From NCBI GenBank assembly GCA_934771475.1, contig CAKVMD010000002.1, positions 43,807 to 107,806 on the forward strand: a stretch of DNA of 64,000 bases. Direction: 5' to 3'. Shown one piece after another: positions 16,298-23,207 of the stretch (positions are counted from its first letter, which is position 1; every line of letters begins with the position of its first letter). A model generated the notes under the pieces. It saw nothing but the letters and a program-made list of their open reading frames with translations, was not told where the DNA came from and searched no databases. Source of the stretch: an uncultured Clostridia bacterium (GTDB lineage Bacteria; Bacillota; Clostridia; Christensenellales; UBA1242). Position numbers and translations under genes: made by a program.

Positions 16298-16460
16298 TTT
16301 TGGGCTTTGTTAAGATTTGCCTTATAGAGCGCTCTTGCCCCGCTCAAAAATCAGAAAATTTTACGAGTAAAATTTTGGTGCCCATAAGGGGCGCGCTTTG
16401 CGCAAGGCGCAAAGCATGATTTTTGAGCGGGTGCAAGAAGCGAACCTAAAAGCCCAAAGA
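16298..16460. repeat. Nested palindrome with cloverleaf-like potential
   Basis: Outer arms TTTTGGGCTTT (16298) and AAAGCCCAAAG (16449) pair. Inside them CTTGCCCCGCTCAAAAATCA (16334-16353) pairs with 16417-16437. Inside that are three hairpins in a row: AAAATTTT..AAAATTTT (16354-16376), GTGCCCATAAGGGGCGC (about 16378-16394) and GCTTTGCGC..GCGCAAAGC (16395-16415). The whole could fold as a four-way junction in DNA or RNA. It lies between the SRP RNA and the end of a YtxH-like gene and encodes no protein. It could be a palindromic mobile repeat, a structured RNA or a processing/termination element. Confidence 0.8.
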
Positions 16461-16500
16461 AAAAAGTCATTTATAAGCCAAATATGTTTGGTTACTTCAA

Positions 16501-16686
16501 TTATTTGTTTTTATCGGCAACTTTCTTCATTTGCCCTTTTGCTTTTTGCTCTAACTTTTCAACGCCTTCAACAATGGCTTTTTCGCCCTTATTGAACGCT
16601 TGCTTTGAGCATGAGGAATATTTATATAAAACCATTCCTGTTACAAGACCTACACCAAAGCCCATAAGCATCATAAAGTCTTTCAT
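16501..16686 (-). CDS. Small YtxH-like membrane protein
   Basis: A 61-residue protein: an N-terminal hydrophobic span MLMGFGVGLVTGMVLYKY followed by a Lys/Glu-rich amphipathic helix (KGEKAIVEGVEKLEQKAK). This is the shape of YtxH-type general stress membrane proteins, though the match is by layout only. The ATG at 16686 has a strong AAGGAGGGG site; the frame could be drawn longer, to 16770, but without such a site. Its 3' side faces the cloverleaf-like palindrome, which may lie in its 3' untranslated region. Confidence 0.7.
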   Translation of the reverse strand: MKDFMMLMGFGVGLVTGMVLYKYSSCSKQAFNKGEKAIVEGVEKLEQKAKGQMKKVADKNK

Positions 16687-16770
16687 GTTCCCCTCCTTGC
16701 ATTTAGTATCCCCCACATTGCGAAAAATATCCAATTTTGTCATGTTTAAGATAAACATTTGCCTTTTCAT

Positions 16771-17095
16771 AAAAAGCCTACAAAAACGCTCTTCCTAAAC
16801 GCTATCCTTGCGCGCCTAGTAAACAGTCTCTTAAACAGCACCTTAAATTATCAAACATACCAAATCTATTTAATAACTTAGCCTCGCTGTATAAAAAGAT
16901 AACCCACATTAAGTACAAAAAGCTTCGATGATTGCTTCGATAACATCTTGTTTATAACTCATTTCTTATTAATAACAAAACTTGTTAAAAACAAAAAAAC
17001 ACGCATTTAAGTTTTAAATTAACCTTTTTATGCGTGTTTTTATGTATTTTAGTTAAAATTAACATTTGTTTTTGCAATTTAATTTGCAAAGCACC
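16771..17095. other. Intergenic region with terminator, no confident gene
   Basis: No convincing protein gene. A 17-codon minus-strand frame (MSYKQDVIEA onward, near 16910-16965) has no good ribosome binding site and is not called. The right part holds the iscU-side terminator at 16993-17042. Confidence 0.5.
16993..17042 (-). terminator. Terminator after iscU
   Basis: AAAAACACGCAT pairs with ATGCGTGTTTTT around an A/T-rich loop; T-runs on both strands. Confidence 0.7.
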
Positions 17096-17476
17096 TTATT
17101 TAACTATTTCTTGTTTTTTGTAGTAGTCTTCAACTGCGTTTTTGATTGCTTCTTCTGCAAGGCTAGCAGAATAAAGTCTTGCTTCTGGGACATCTCCCAT
17201 TTCGTCTAAAATATCTCTTGCAGTGATTTCAAGAGCGCGGTCAAGGGTTTTTCTTTCAATAAGTTCACAAGCAATATCGCTTGCAACTATCGTGCAAACC
17301 TTTCCATAGGCTTTAAACTTTGCAGTTTCAATTCTGCCATTTTCATCAACAAGAATGTACAGCCTTACGAGGTCTCCGCATTCACTATCGCCCGCCTTTC
17401 CGGTTCCGCTTGCGCCTCTTAGTCCGCCAGCGTGTTCAGGAGTAGCAAATCTTTTCATAATGGTTTCGTTAAACAT
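17096..17476 (-). CDS. IscU/NifU-type Fe-S scaffold protein, variant cysteine set
   Basis: A 126-residue homologue of the IscU/NifU N-terminal scaffold on which [2Fe-2S] clusters are built. It keeps the first cluster Cys in GDSECGD (Cys33) and has Cys61 in YGKVCTIVASD where most family members read YGCGxAIASS, and the third conserved Cys (usually in HCSxLAEDAI) is replaced: here the line is RLYSASLAEEAI. Cys70 (DIACELI) is an extra. So this is a non-canonical scaffold or a related protein with altered ligands. It follows the cysteine desulfurase gene by two bases and must be co-expressed with it, which supports a role in sulfur transfer. Confidence 0.85.
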   Translation of the reverse strand: MFNETIMKRFATPEHAGGLRGASGTGKAGDSECGDLVRLYILVDENGRIETAKFKAYGKVCTIVASDIACELIERKTLDRALEITARDILDEMGDVPEARLYSASLAEEAIKNAVEDYYKKQEIVK

Positions 17477-17478
17477 AA

Positions 17479-18654
17479 TTATTTCCTCCCCGCTTTTGAA
17501 AGTGCTGAAATAGACCTGAGTTTTTCAACCGCTTTTGAAAGCACTTCAATAACATAGTCTATATCTGCCTTAGATATATTTTTGCTGAAAGAAAATCTTA
17601 ATGACCCGCGAGCGAGTTTTTCATCAAGTCCCATTGCTTCAAGCACATGGCTTGGTTCGATAGAATTTGAAGTGCACGCTGAACCAGTAGAAACAGCAAC
17701 TCCTTCCATATCAAGAAGCATAAGCAAACTTTCGTTGTCTACCATTTCAAATGAAAGGTTTACAATTCCATTTACCTTTTGTTGTGGATGACCATTAACT
17801 GAAACATACTCAATTTTGTCTTTAACATTTGAAATAAAGTAGTCCCTTATTCCGCGAAGTTTTTGTTGATTAATAATAATATCACGACTTGCAATTTCCA
17901 TTGCTTTACCAAAGCCCGCAATAGCAGGGACATTTAATGTTCCCCCTCTCTTGGCGCGCTCTTGGCTTCCACCTACGATAAGAGGTTCAATTTTAATCCC
18001 CTCTTTTACATAGAGGCAACCAATTCCTTTTGGTCCAAAAATTTTGTGCGCTGAAAGGCTCATTGCGTCAATTTCCATATCTTGAACATCAAGTTTGATT
18101 GCGCCAGCCGCTTGAACTGCGTCAGTGTGGAAAACTAGGCCATAATCATGAGCGATTTTGCCGATTGCCTTGATGTTTTGGATAGTACCAACTTCGTTAT
18201 TAACAGCCATGATTGAAACGAGGGTTGTTGTAGGCTTGATAGAGTGCAAAAGTTCAGCGAGATTAACAAGCCCTGTGCTGTCAACATTAAGGTATGTTAC
18301 TTCATATCCCTCTTCTTCAAGTTTTTTGCAAGCATCTAAAACTGCGTGATGCTCAATTTTGCTTGTAATAATGTGTTTACCCTTGCCAGAAAGCGCATGA
18401 GCAAGTCCAATTATTGCCCAGTTGTCAGCCTCAGTTCCGCCAGAGGTGAAATAAATTTCATTTGCCATTTTTGCATTAATTGCGTGCTTAATTCTATCTC
18501 TTGCTCTATCCACAATGGCATTTGCATCGCGTCCATAAGAATGAACCGAGTTGCTGTTGCCATAAATTGCGTTAAAACAAGGGAGCATTTCTTGCAAAAC
18601 TTCGCTTGAAACGAAAGTTGTTGCAGCGTTATCAAGATAAATTCTTCTTGCCAT
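17479..18654 (-). CDS. iscS: Cysteine desulfurase (IscS/NifS family)
   Basis: A 391-residue PLP enzyme that takes sulfur from cysteine for Fe-S clusters and tRNA thiolation. Seen motifs: N-terminal YLDNAATT, HHAVLDACKKLEEEGYE region with the PLP-stacking His, the PLP Lys in SLSAHKIFGPKG, and the persulfide Cys loop in STGSACTSNSIEPSHVL, whose length fits group I (IscS/NifS) enzymes. AAAGGAG precedes the ATG. The scaffold gene follows after two bases. TtcA-like and MtaB, both consumers of sulfur or Fe-S clusters, are encoded in the same window. The specific isoform (iscS versus nifS) is by similarity only. Confidence 0.93.
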   Translation of the reverse strand: MARRIYLDNAATTFVSSEVLQEMLPCFNAIYGNSNSVHSYGRDANAIVDRARDRIKHAINAKMANEIYFTSGGTEADNWAIIGLAHALSGKGKHIITSKIEHHAVLDACKKLEEEGYEVTYLNVDSTGLVNLAELLHSIKPTTTLVSIMAVNNEVGTIQNIKAIGKIAHDYGLVFHTDAVQAAGAIKLDVQDMEIDAMSLSAHKIFGPKGIGCLYVKEGIKIEPLIVGGSQERAKRGGTLNVPAIAGFGKAMEIASRDIIINQQKLRGIRDYFISNVKDKIEYVSVNGHPQQKVNGIVNLSFEMVDNESLLMLLDMEGVAVSTGSACTSNSIEPSHVLEAMGLDEKLARGSLRFSFSKNISKADIDYVIEVLSKAVEKLRSISALSKAGRK

Positions 18655-18780
18655 AAAAATTCTCCTTTACTTAGAATATTTTACCACTCTTTGCTTTTAT
18701 TGTCAATAGACATTATTCTCAAAATATCCTGCAAAAACTCAAAAAATGCTCAATTTAATAAAAAAATCATTAAAAAACAC

Positions 18781-18810
18781 AAAAAATGGGCATTTTATAC
18801 CCATTTTTAT
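18781..18810 (-). terminator. Hairpin between trx and iscS genes
   Basis: AAAAATGGG pairs with CCCATTTTT around a short centre, lying in the 290-base gap between the trx stop (18945) and the iscS start (18654); could stop the trx operon or antisense transcripts. The rest of the gap is A/T-rich without a gene. Confidence 0.65.
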
Positions 18811-18944
18811 GAAATTATCTGAATTTCTTAGCCAAACAAGCTTACTTTCTACAAACGAAATTTTTAATTCAAAATATAAGTAGCACTGCATTTTAACCAG
18901 CAAAATAATGGTTGTTTTTTAATTTGGTTAATTATAAAAGATGG

Positions 18945-19250
18945 CTACATTTTGTCAAGTTCTTCTCTTACCTCTTCTTCTTGCATAAGCCCAACGTGTT
19001 TTGAAACCATTTGCCCATCTTTAAAGAAAACAAGTGTTGGGATTGAAAGGACGCCAAACCGTCTTGAAAGATTTTCGCATTCATCAACATCAACTTTGAT
19101 TATTTTTTCGTCCGATTTGAGAGAGCCTTCCATGCGCTCAAAAATTTGTCCCATCATTTTGCATGGCATACACCAAGTTGCGAAAAAGTCAACAACAACT
19201 TTGCCTGATTTTACCTCTTCCTCAAAATCTTTTTCTTCAATAATTTTCAT
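18945..19250 (-). CDS. Thioredoxin
   Basis: A 101-residue thioredoxin-fold protein that reduces disulfides in the cytoplasm. The active site reads WCMPCK (Cys27, Cys30) where the classic form is WCGPC, a Met for Gly change that may shift the redox potential. The cis-Pro motif SIPTLVFFKDG is present. It has no signal peptide. Its start overlaps the tcdA stop by four bases, making a coupled pair. The WCMPC variant makes me avoid a plain trxA label. Confidence 0.9.
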   Translation of the reverse strand: MKIIEEKDFEEEVKSGKVVVDFFATWCMPCKMMGQIFERMEGSLKSDEKIIKVDVDECENLSRRFGVLSIPTLVFFKDGQMVSKHVGLMQEEEVREELDKM

Positions 19251-19924
19251 ATTTCCTCCCTAATAATTTTATTTATCACAACACTTGCAAGTACATTTCC
19301 ACAAACCGCTGGATAATAACTTATACTTGCGACCGGTTTCCCTTTTCTGCAAGGCGAAGAAGAGGAAGTTACAACTTCAAGTTTTTTCACTCCTCTTTCT
19401 TTGAGTTTTTTCCTCAAAACTTTTGCGAGCCCATCATCGTGGGTTTTGTAAATGTCTGTCAGTTTAAACTCCGGCAAATCATATCTATTACCTGCCCCCA
19501 TCGCAGAAACTATTGGAATATTGTTTTCTTTGCAATAGCAAATTAGTTCCACTTTGTCCGCCACCGAGTCGATGGCATCAATGACAATATTACTTCCATT
19601 TACAAGCCTTGGGATATTATCTTTCGTTGCCATTTCTTCAAAGGTTTCAACTTTTGCCCTATTATTTATGAACATTATCATCTCTTTTAAAACATCAACC
19701 TTTGCTCTGCCTATCGTTTGGTCATTTGCGACCACTTGACGATTAGCGTTAGATGACGCCACTTTGTCAAAATCAACCAATCTAATACGCTCAATTCCGC
19801 CACGCACCAGAGCCATTACAGCGTGTCCGCCTACTCCGCCCGTACCAACAACCGTAACAAAAGTACGCTCAATTTTTTCAAGAGCGTCAGCGCCAATTAA
19901 AAGTTCGGTTCGCGATTTATCCAT
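19247..19924 (-). CDS. tcdA: tRNA threonylcarbamoyladenosine dehydratase
   Basis: A 225-residue ThiF/E1-like ATP-dependent enzyme that cyclises t6A37 of tRNA to ct6A. The nucleotide-binding loop is GTGGVGGHAV, followed by the acidic LVDFDKVASSNANRQ and the KVDVLKEMI stretch that mark the family, with the DAIDSVADK segment near residue 115. Length is a little short of E. coli TcdA, which has a C-terminal extension. It lies eight bases after hslU and overlaps the thioredoxin gene. MtaB, which modifies t6A at the same tRNA position, is encoded 9 kb away. Confidence 0.9.
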   Translation of the reverse strand: MDKSRTELLIGADALEKIERTFVTVVGTGGVGGHAVMALVRGGIERIRLVDFDKVASSNANRQVVANDQTIGRAKVDVLKEMIMFINNRAKVETFEEMATKDNIPRLVNGSNIVIDAIDSVADKVELICYCKENNIPIVSAMGAGNRYDLPEFKLTDIYKTHDDGLAKVLRKKLKERGVKKLEVVTSSSSPCRKGKPVASISYYPAVCGNVLASVVINKIIREEI

Positions 19925-19932
19925 TTTGTCCT

Positions 19933-21228
19933 CTATAATACATATTTAGCAAGGTCAAATTTTTTCTTTGTTGATTTGAAGGCGTTTTGAACATACGCTC
20001 TGTCAATCTTGACATCAAACATTGGATGAAGACCAGTAGCATTGAAAGAAATATCTTCAAGCAAACTTTCCATAATTGTGTGAAGGCGTCTTGCTCCGAT
20101 ATTTTCGCTGGTTTCATTTTCAGCGACTGCCATAAGTGCGATTTCTTCAATCGCATCGTCAGTAAATTCAAGATTTATATTGTCTACTCTCAAAATTGAA
20201 GCATATTGCTTACAAATTGAGTTTTTAGGTTCTTTTAAAATGCGTTTAAAGTCGTCTGTTGTCAAACTTTCAAGGTCAACTCTTATTGGGAAACGCCCTT
20301 GCAATTCAGGAATCATATCTTCTATGTTTGCAACATGGAAAGCGCCCGCTGCAATGAAAAGAATAAAGTCGGTTTTAACATTGCCATATTTGGTTGCAAC
20401 CGTGCTTCCTTCCACAATAGGAAGGATATCTCTTTGCACCCCTTCTCTTGAAACATCTTGTTTGTTTGAAGGACCTTCTCCGCCAATAATCTTATCTATT
20501 TCATCAATGAAAATGATGCCCTCTTCCTCAGTTCTTCTAATTGCCTCGGCATACACATTATCCTTATCAACCACCTTATCGCACTCTTCTGCAAGGAGCA
20601 TATCTCTTGCCTTTGAAACAATAACTTTGCGTTTAGACCTCTTTTGAGGAAGTATTCCATCAAAAATTGAGCCTATACTCATTTCTGCGCCACCCATAGC
20701 AAGCATAGGTTTTGGAGATTCGGTTACGAAAATGTCAACTTGCTCATCTTCAAGAAGACCTTTTTTCAAGTTCTCCTCAACCTCTGTTCTGTCAACCGTT
20801 TGCCCTTGCGCGCGTCTTGAATCACAAATTGCATTTACAAGTTTTTCGTCAACTGCTGGCTTAACTTTCGACTCCATTTCATGATTCTTTTCATCTTTAA
20901 CCATTCTTACAGCAACTTCTACAAGGTCGCGAATCATGCTTTCAACATCTCTGCCCACATATCCCACTTCGGTGTATTTTGTGGCTTCAATTTTGATAAA
21001 AGGCGCTTTTACAAGTTTTGCCAGTCGCCTTGCAATTTCAGTTTTCCCCACACCTGTTGGACCTTTCATAATGATATTTTTAGGAGTAATTTCTTCTCTC
21101 TCTTCTTTTGTAAGTTTGCTCCTTCTATATCTGTTTCGAAGTGCAACCGCAACAGCGCGCTTTGCCTTTGATTGGCCAATAATATATTTATCAAGTTCTT
21201 CAACTATTTCTTTTGGTGTTAAGTTCAT
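19933..21228 (-). CDS. hslU: HslU, ATPase subunit of the HslVU protease
   Basis: A 431-residue AAA+ unfoldase that feeds proteins to HslV. It shows LTPKEIVEELDKYIIGQ at the N-terminus, the Walker A GPTGVGKTEIARRLAK, the GYVGRDVESMIRDL pore-loop region, the large I domain, Walker B IIFIDEIDKI and the sensor region near GARRLHTIMESLLE, ending in a C-terminal tail that docks into HslV. The frame extends a few codons further upstream, but GAGGAGG sits six bases before the ATG at 21228. It follows hslV by one base. Confidence 0.96.
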   Translation of the reverse strand: MNLTPKEIVEELDKYIIGQSKAKRAVAVALRNRYRRSKLTKEEREEITPKNIIMKGPTGVGKTEIARRLAKLVKAPFIKIEATKYTEVGYVGRDVESMIRDLVEVAVRMVKDEKNHEMESKVKPAVDEKLVNAICDSRRAQGQTVDRTEVEENLKKGLLEDEQVDIFVTESPKPMLAMGGAEMSIGSIFDGILPQKRSKRKVIVSKARDMLLAEECDKVVDKDNVYAEAIRRTEEEGIIFIDEIDKIIGGEGPSNKQDVSREGVQRDILPIVEGSTVATKYGNVKTDFILFIAAGAFHVANIEDMIPELQGRFPIRVDLESLTTDDFKRILKEPKNSICKQYASILRVDNINLEFTDDAIEEIALMAVAENETSENIGARRLHTIMESLLEDISFNATGLHPMFDVKIDRAYVQNAFKSTKKKFDLAKYVL

Positions 21229-21229
21229 T

Positions 21230-21769
21230 TTAAACCTCCTCAACTGTTACATGGTCATTTGTATAAACACAAATTTGTCCAGCAATTTCAAGCGCCTTTG
21301 TTGCAATCTCTTTTGCTGAAAGATTGGTGTTTTGTTTTAATGCTTTTGCGGCGGCAAGAGCAAAGTTTCCGCCCGAGCCGATTGCGCAAATGTCATCATC
21401 TGGCTCAATAACTTCCCCAGTTCCCGAAACCATCAAAAGTCTCTCTTTGTCAGCAACAATCATAAGTGCGTCAAGTTTTCTTGAAGCCTTGTCTTCTCTC
21501 CAAAGCCCTGCAAGTTCAACCGCACTTCTCATAAGGTTGCCAGAAAATTTGTTTAACATATTCTCAAATTTTTCACAAAGAGAAAAGGCATCACTAACTG
21601 AGCCGGCAAAGCCAATAACGACCTTATCATCGTAAATTCTTCTCACTTTATGGGCTGTGCTTTTAAACACCACACTTTCCCCCATTGTAACTTGCCCATC
21701 CCCAGCAATGGCGATGTGCCCGTCTCTTTTCACTCCACAAATTGTAGTTCCTCTAAACATACTTTCCAT
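21230..21769 (-). CDS. hslV: HslV, peptidase subunit of the HslVU protease
   Basis: A 179-residue proteasome-like peptidase. The N-terminus reads MESMFRGTTICGV, so a short propeptide would be removed to expose the catalytic Thr8 (TTI motif); AIAGDGQVTMG and GFAGSVSDAFSLCEKFE are classic HslV segments. GGAGG lies six bases before the ATG at 21769; the longer frame to 21817 runs into trmFO and is not favoured. The start lies inside the end of trmFO (17-base overlap), coupling the two. HslV and HslU form the cytoplasmic heat-shock protease. Confidence 0.95.
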   Translation of the reverse strand: MESMFRGTTICGVKRDGHIAIAGDGQVTMGESVVFKSTAHKVRRIYDDKVVIGFAGSVSDAFSLCEKFENMLNKFSGNLMRSAVELAGLWREDKASRKLDALMIVADKERLLMVSGTGEVIEPDDDICAIGSGGNFALAAAKALKQNTNLSAKEIATKALEIAGQICVYTNDHVTVEEV

Positions 21770-22955
21770 TATAATCCTCCTTAAATTTTGCAAGTTCCTC
21801 CATTGAACGCTTTGCAAAAATATCTACAATATTTTCTTTTTCAAGGTCAGCATCTGAAAAAATTTGATAATCTTCCAAAAAGCCACCCATAATTCTATCT
21901 TGTGTTGCTATCATTTTCACCATTTTGCCCATTGCGGTAAGCGGAGAAAAGTCGACCATTGCTCTTTCTTGCACATATTTCAAAACGCAAAGCGCAGTGT
22001 AAAGCCCGCTTGCGATGCAGTCAACATATCCACTGATTCCTAAAATCGACCCAGCAAAAAATATATTTTTATGGGCAAGTGATTGGTGATAATTATTAAC
22101 CACATAAGGCGAAGAAATCTGGCAAACTTTAAGCATTTTTCCACTTGAAACAAGTTTGGCATCTTTTAAAAAATCAATTTTTGAAAATATCCTTTCTTGT
22201 GAAGAAATTGGCAAAGTGCTTGCAAGCCCAATTCCTAAAAGCCCTTTTGTAGACTTTCCAAACTTTACAGTGGCGTAAGGTCGCTCATCGGCAAAGTTGG
22301 GCACAGGTCGCAATGCAAAATCGCGAAGAGCATTTTTGCTTTCAAATGCAAGTTTTTCAATGGTGCCAGAGAGCATATCTTCTTTTAAAATCTCATTTTC
22401 TCTCACTTCGTCAAGCACGCCATTTATAAACTTTATGTACTCGTCATACCCTAGCCCCAAAAGTTTGTTTCCGTTTCGCTCCTCTAGTCCTATCCCACTT
22501 TTATCAAAAATAGGATAAAGTGGCATATACGAATGGCATAGCATTCCACCGAAAATTTTTACTAGAAAGTCGCTCATGCCCTCATCAGTATAACTTCCTG
22601 TGGCAATAACTGTAACTTCCCCCGGATTTAACTCATGCACGCAAGCGTTTATAACCTTAATATTAGGATGCTGAGATATAAGAGTCTTTCCGAGTTGCAA
22701 AATTTCATTTTCACATAGCCCTTGTTTTTCACCATAGCAAATAAGCGGACTTCCAAGCCCTTCAAGTTCTTTTGAAAGCAGTTTTTGTGTTTTTTCTTTG
22801 ACAAGGGAGGCATTTTCATCAAAAACATCCTTTTCAAACACTCTTCCAGAGTCAAAAATATGAACTTTCACTCCATGGCTTGCCAAAAATAGCGCACACT
22901 CAATTCCGGCAAAGCCAGCACCAATAATGTTAACAAACTTTCTATTAAATGGCAT
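21753..22955 (-). CDS. trmFO: Folate-dependent tRNA (uracil-54-C5)-methyltransferase
   Basis: A 400-residue flavoprotein that makes T54 in tRNA using methylene-THF and FADH2. The N-terminal FAD-binding loop reads VNIIGAGFAGIECALFLASHG; the middle has the SGIGLEERNGNKLLGLGYDEY region; the C-terminal part has FFAGSILGISGYVDCIASGLY, the family's second FAD contact (usually GQITGVEGYVESAASG). The sequence is more divergent than most TrmFO, and the residues of the two catalytic cysteines need an alignment to check. Gene order topA-trmFO-hslV-hslU is the Bacillus/Clostridium order and supports the call strongly. Confidence 0.88.
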   Translation of the reverse strand: MPFNRKFVNIIGAGFAGIECALFLASHGVKVHIFDSGRVFEKDVFDENASLVKEKTQKLLSKELEGLGSPLICYGEKQGLCENEILQLGKTLISQHPNIKVINACVHELNPGEVTVIATGSYTDEGMSDFLVKIFGGMLCHSYMPLYPIFDKSGIGLEERNGNKLLGLGYDEYIKFINGVLDEVRENEILKEDMLSGTIEKLAFESKNALRDFALRPVPNFADERPYATVKFGKSTKGLLGIGLASTLPISSQERIFSKIDFLKDAKLVSSGKMLKVCQISSPYVVNNYHQSLAHKNIFFAGSILGISGYVDCIASGLYTALCVLKYVQERAMVDFSPLTAMGKMVKMIATQDRIMGGFLEDYQIFSDADLEKENIVDIFAKRSMEELAKFKEDYNGKYV

Positions 22956-23070
22956 ATTGCTCCTTGCAACAAAGATTAGTTACATAGACAGCATAACACA
23001 TTTTAACAAAATTTCAAATCATTTTAGCATATCTTAACTCTTTTCTTGTGTCGCATTTTGAAAATTGGTT

Positions 23071-23098
23071 AAATAAAGGCGAGCCTTTCTAGCTCGCC
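23071..23098 (-). terminator. Terminator downstream of topA
   Basis: GGCGAGC pairs with GCTCGCC; on the minus strand the stem is followed by TTTATTT. It separates topA from trmFO. Confidence 0.75.
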
Positions 23099-23174
23099 AT
23101 CTATTTCTTTTTTAGTTAGAGTTAATTATTCTTTTTTAGCCATCTTGATTTTCAAATTGATTTCTTAAATCACT

Positions 23175-23203
23175 CAAAAAGCGCTTGAAAAAGCGCTTGA
23201 AGA
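23175..23203 (-). terminator. Repeated AAGCGCTT hairpin at the topA 3' end
   Basis: Two copies of the palindrome AAGCGCTT, 12 bases apart, form AAGCGC/GCGCTT followed by TTTTT on the minus strand right after the topA stop codon. Likely a first terminator. Confidence 0.6.
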
Positions 23204-23207
23204 AAAA

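Noticed and set aside
16398..16595. 65-codon frame across the palindrome
   Set aside because: Runs through the cloverleaf-like repeat and into the YtxH-like gene on the other strand; no ribosome site.
16900..16970. 17-codon minus-strand peptide
   Set aside because: Too short, with a weak ribosome site; no evidence beyond an open frame.
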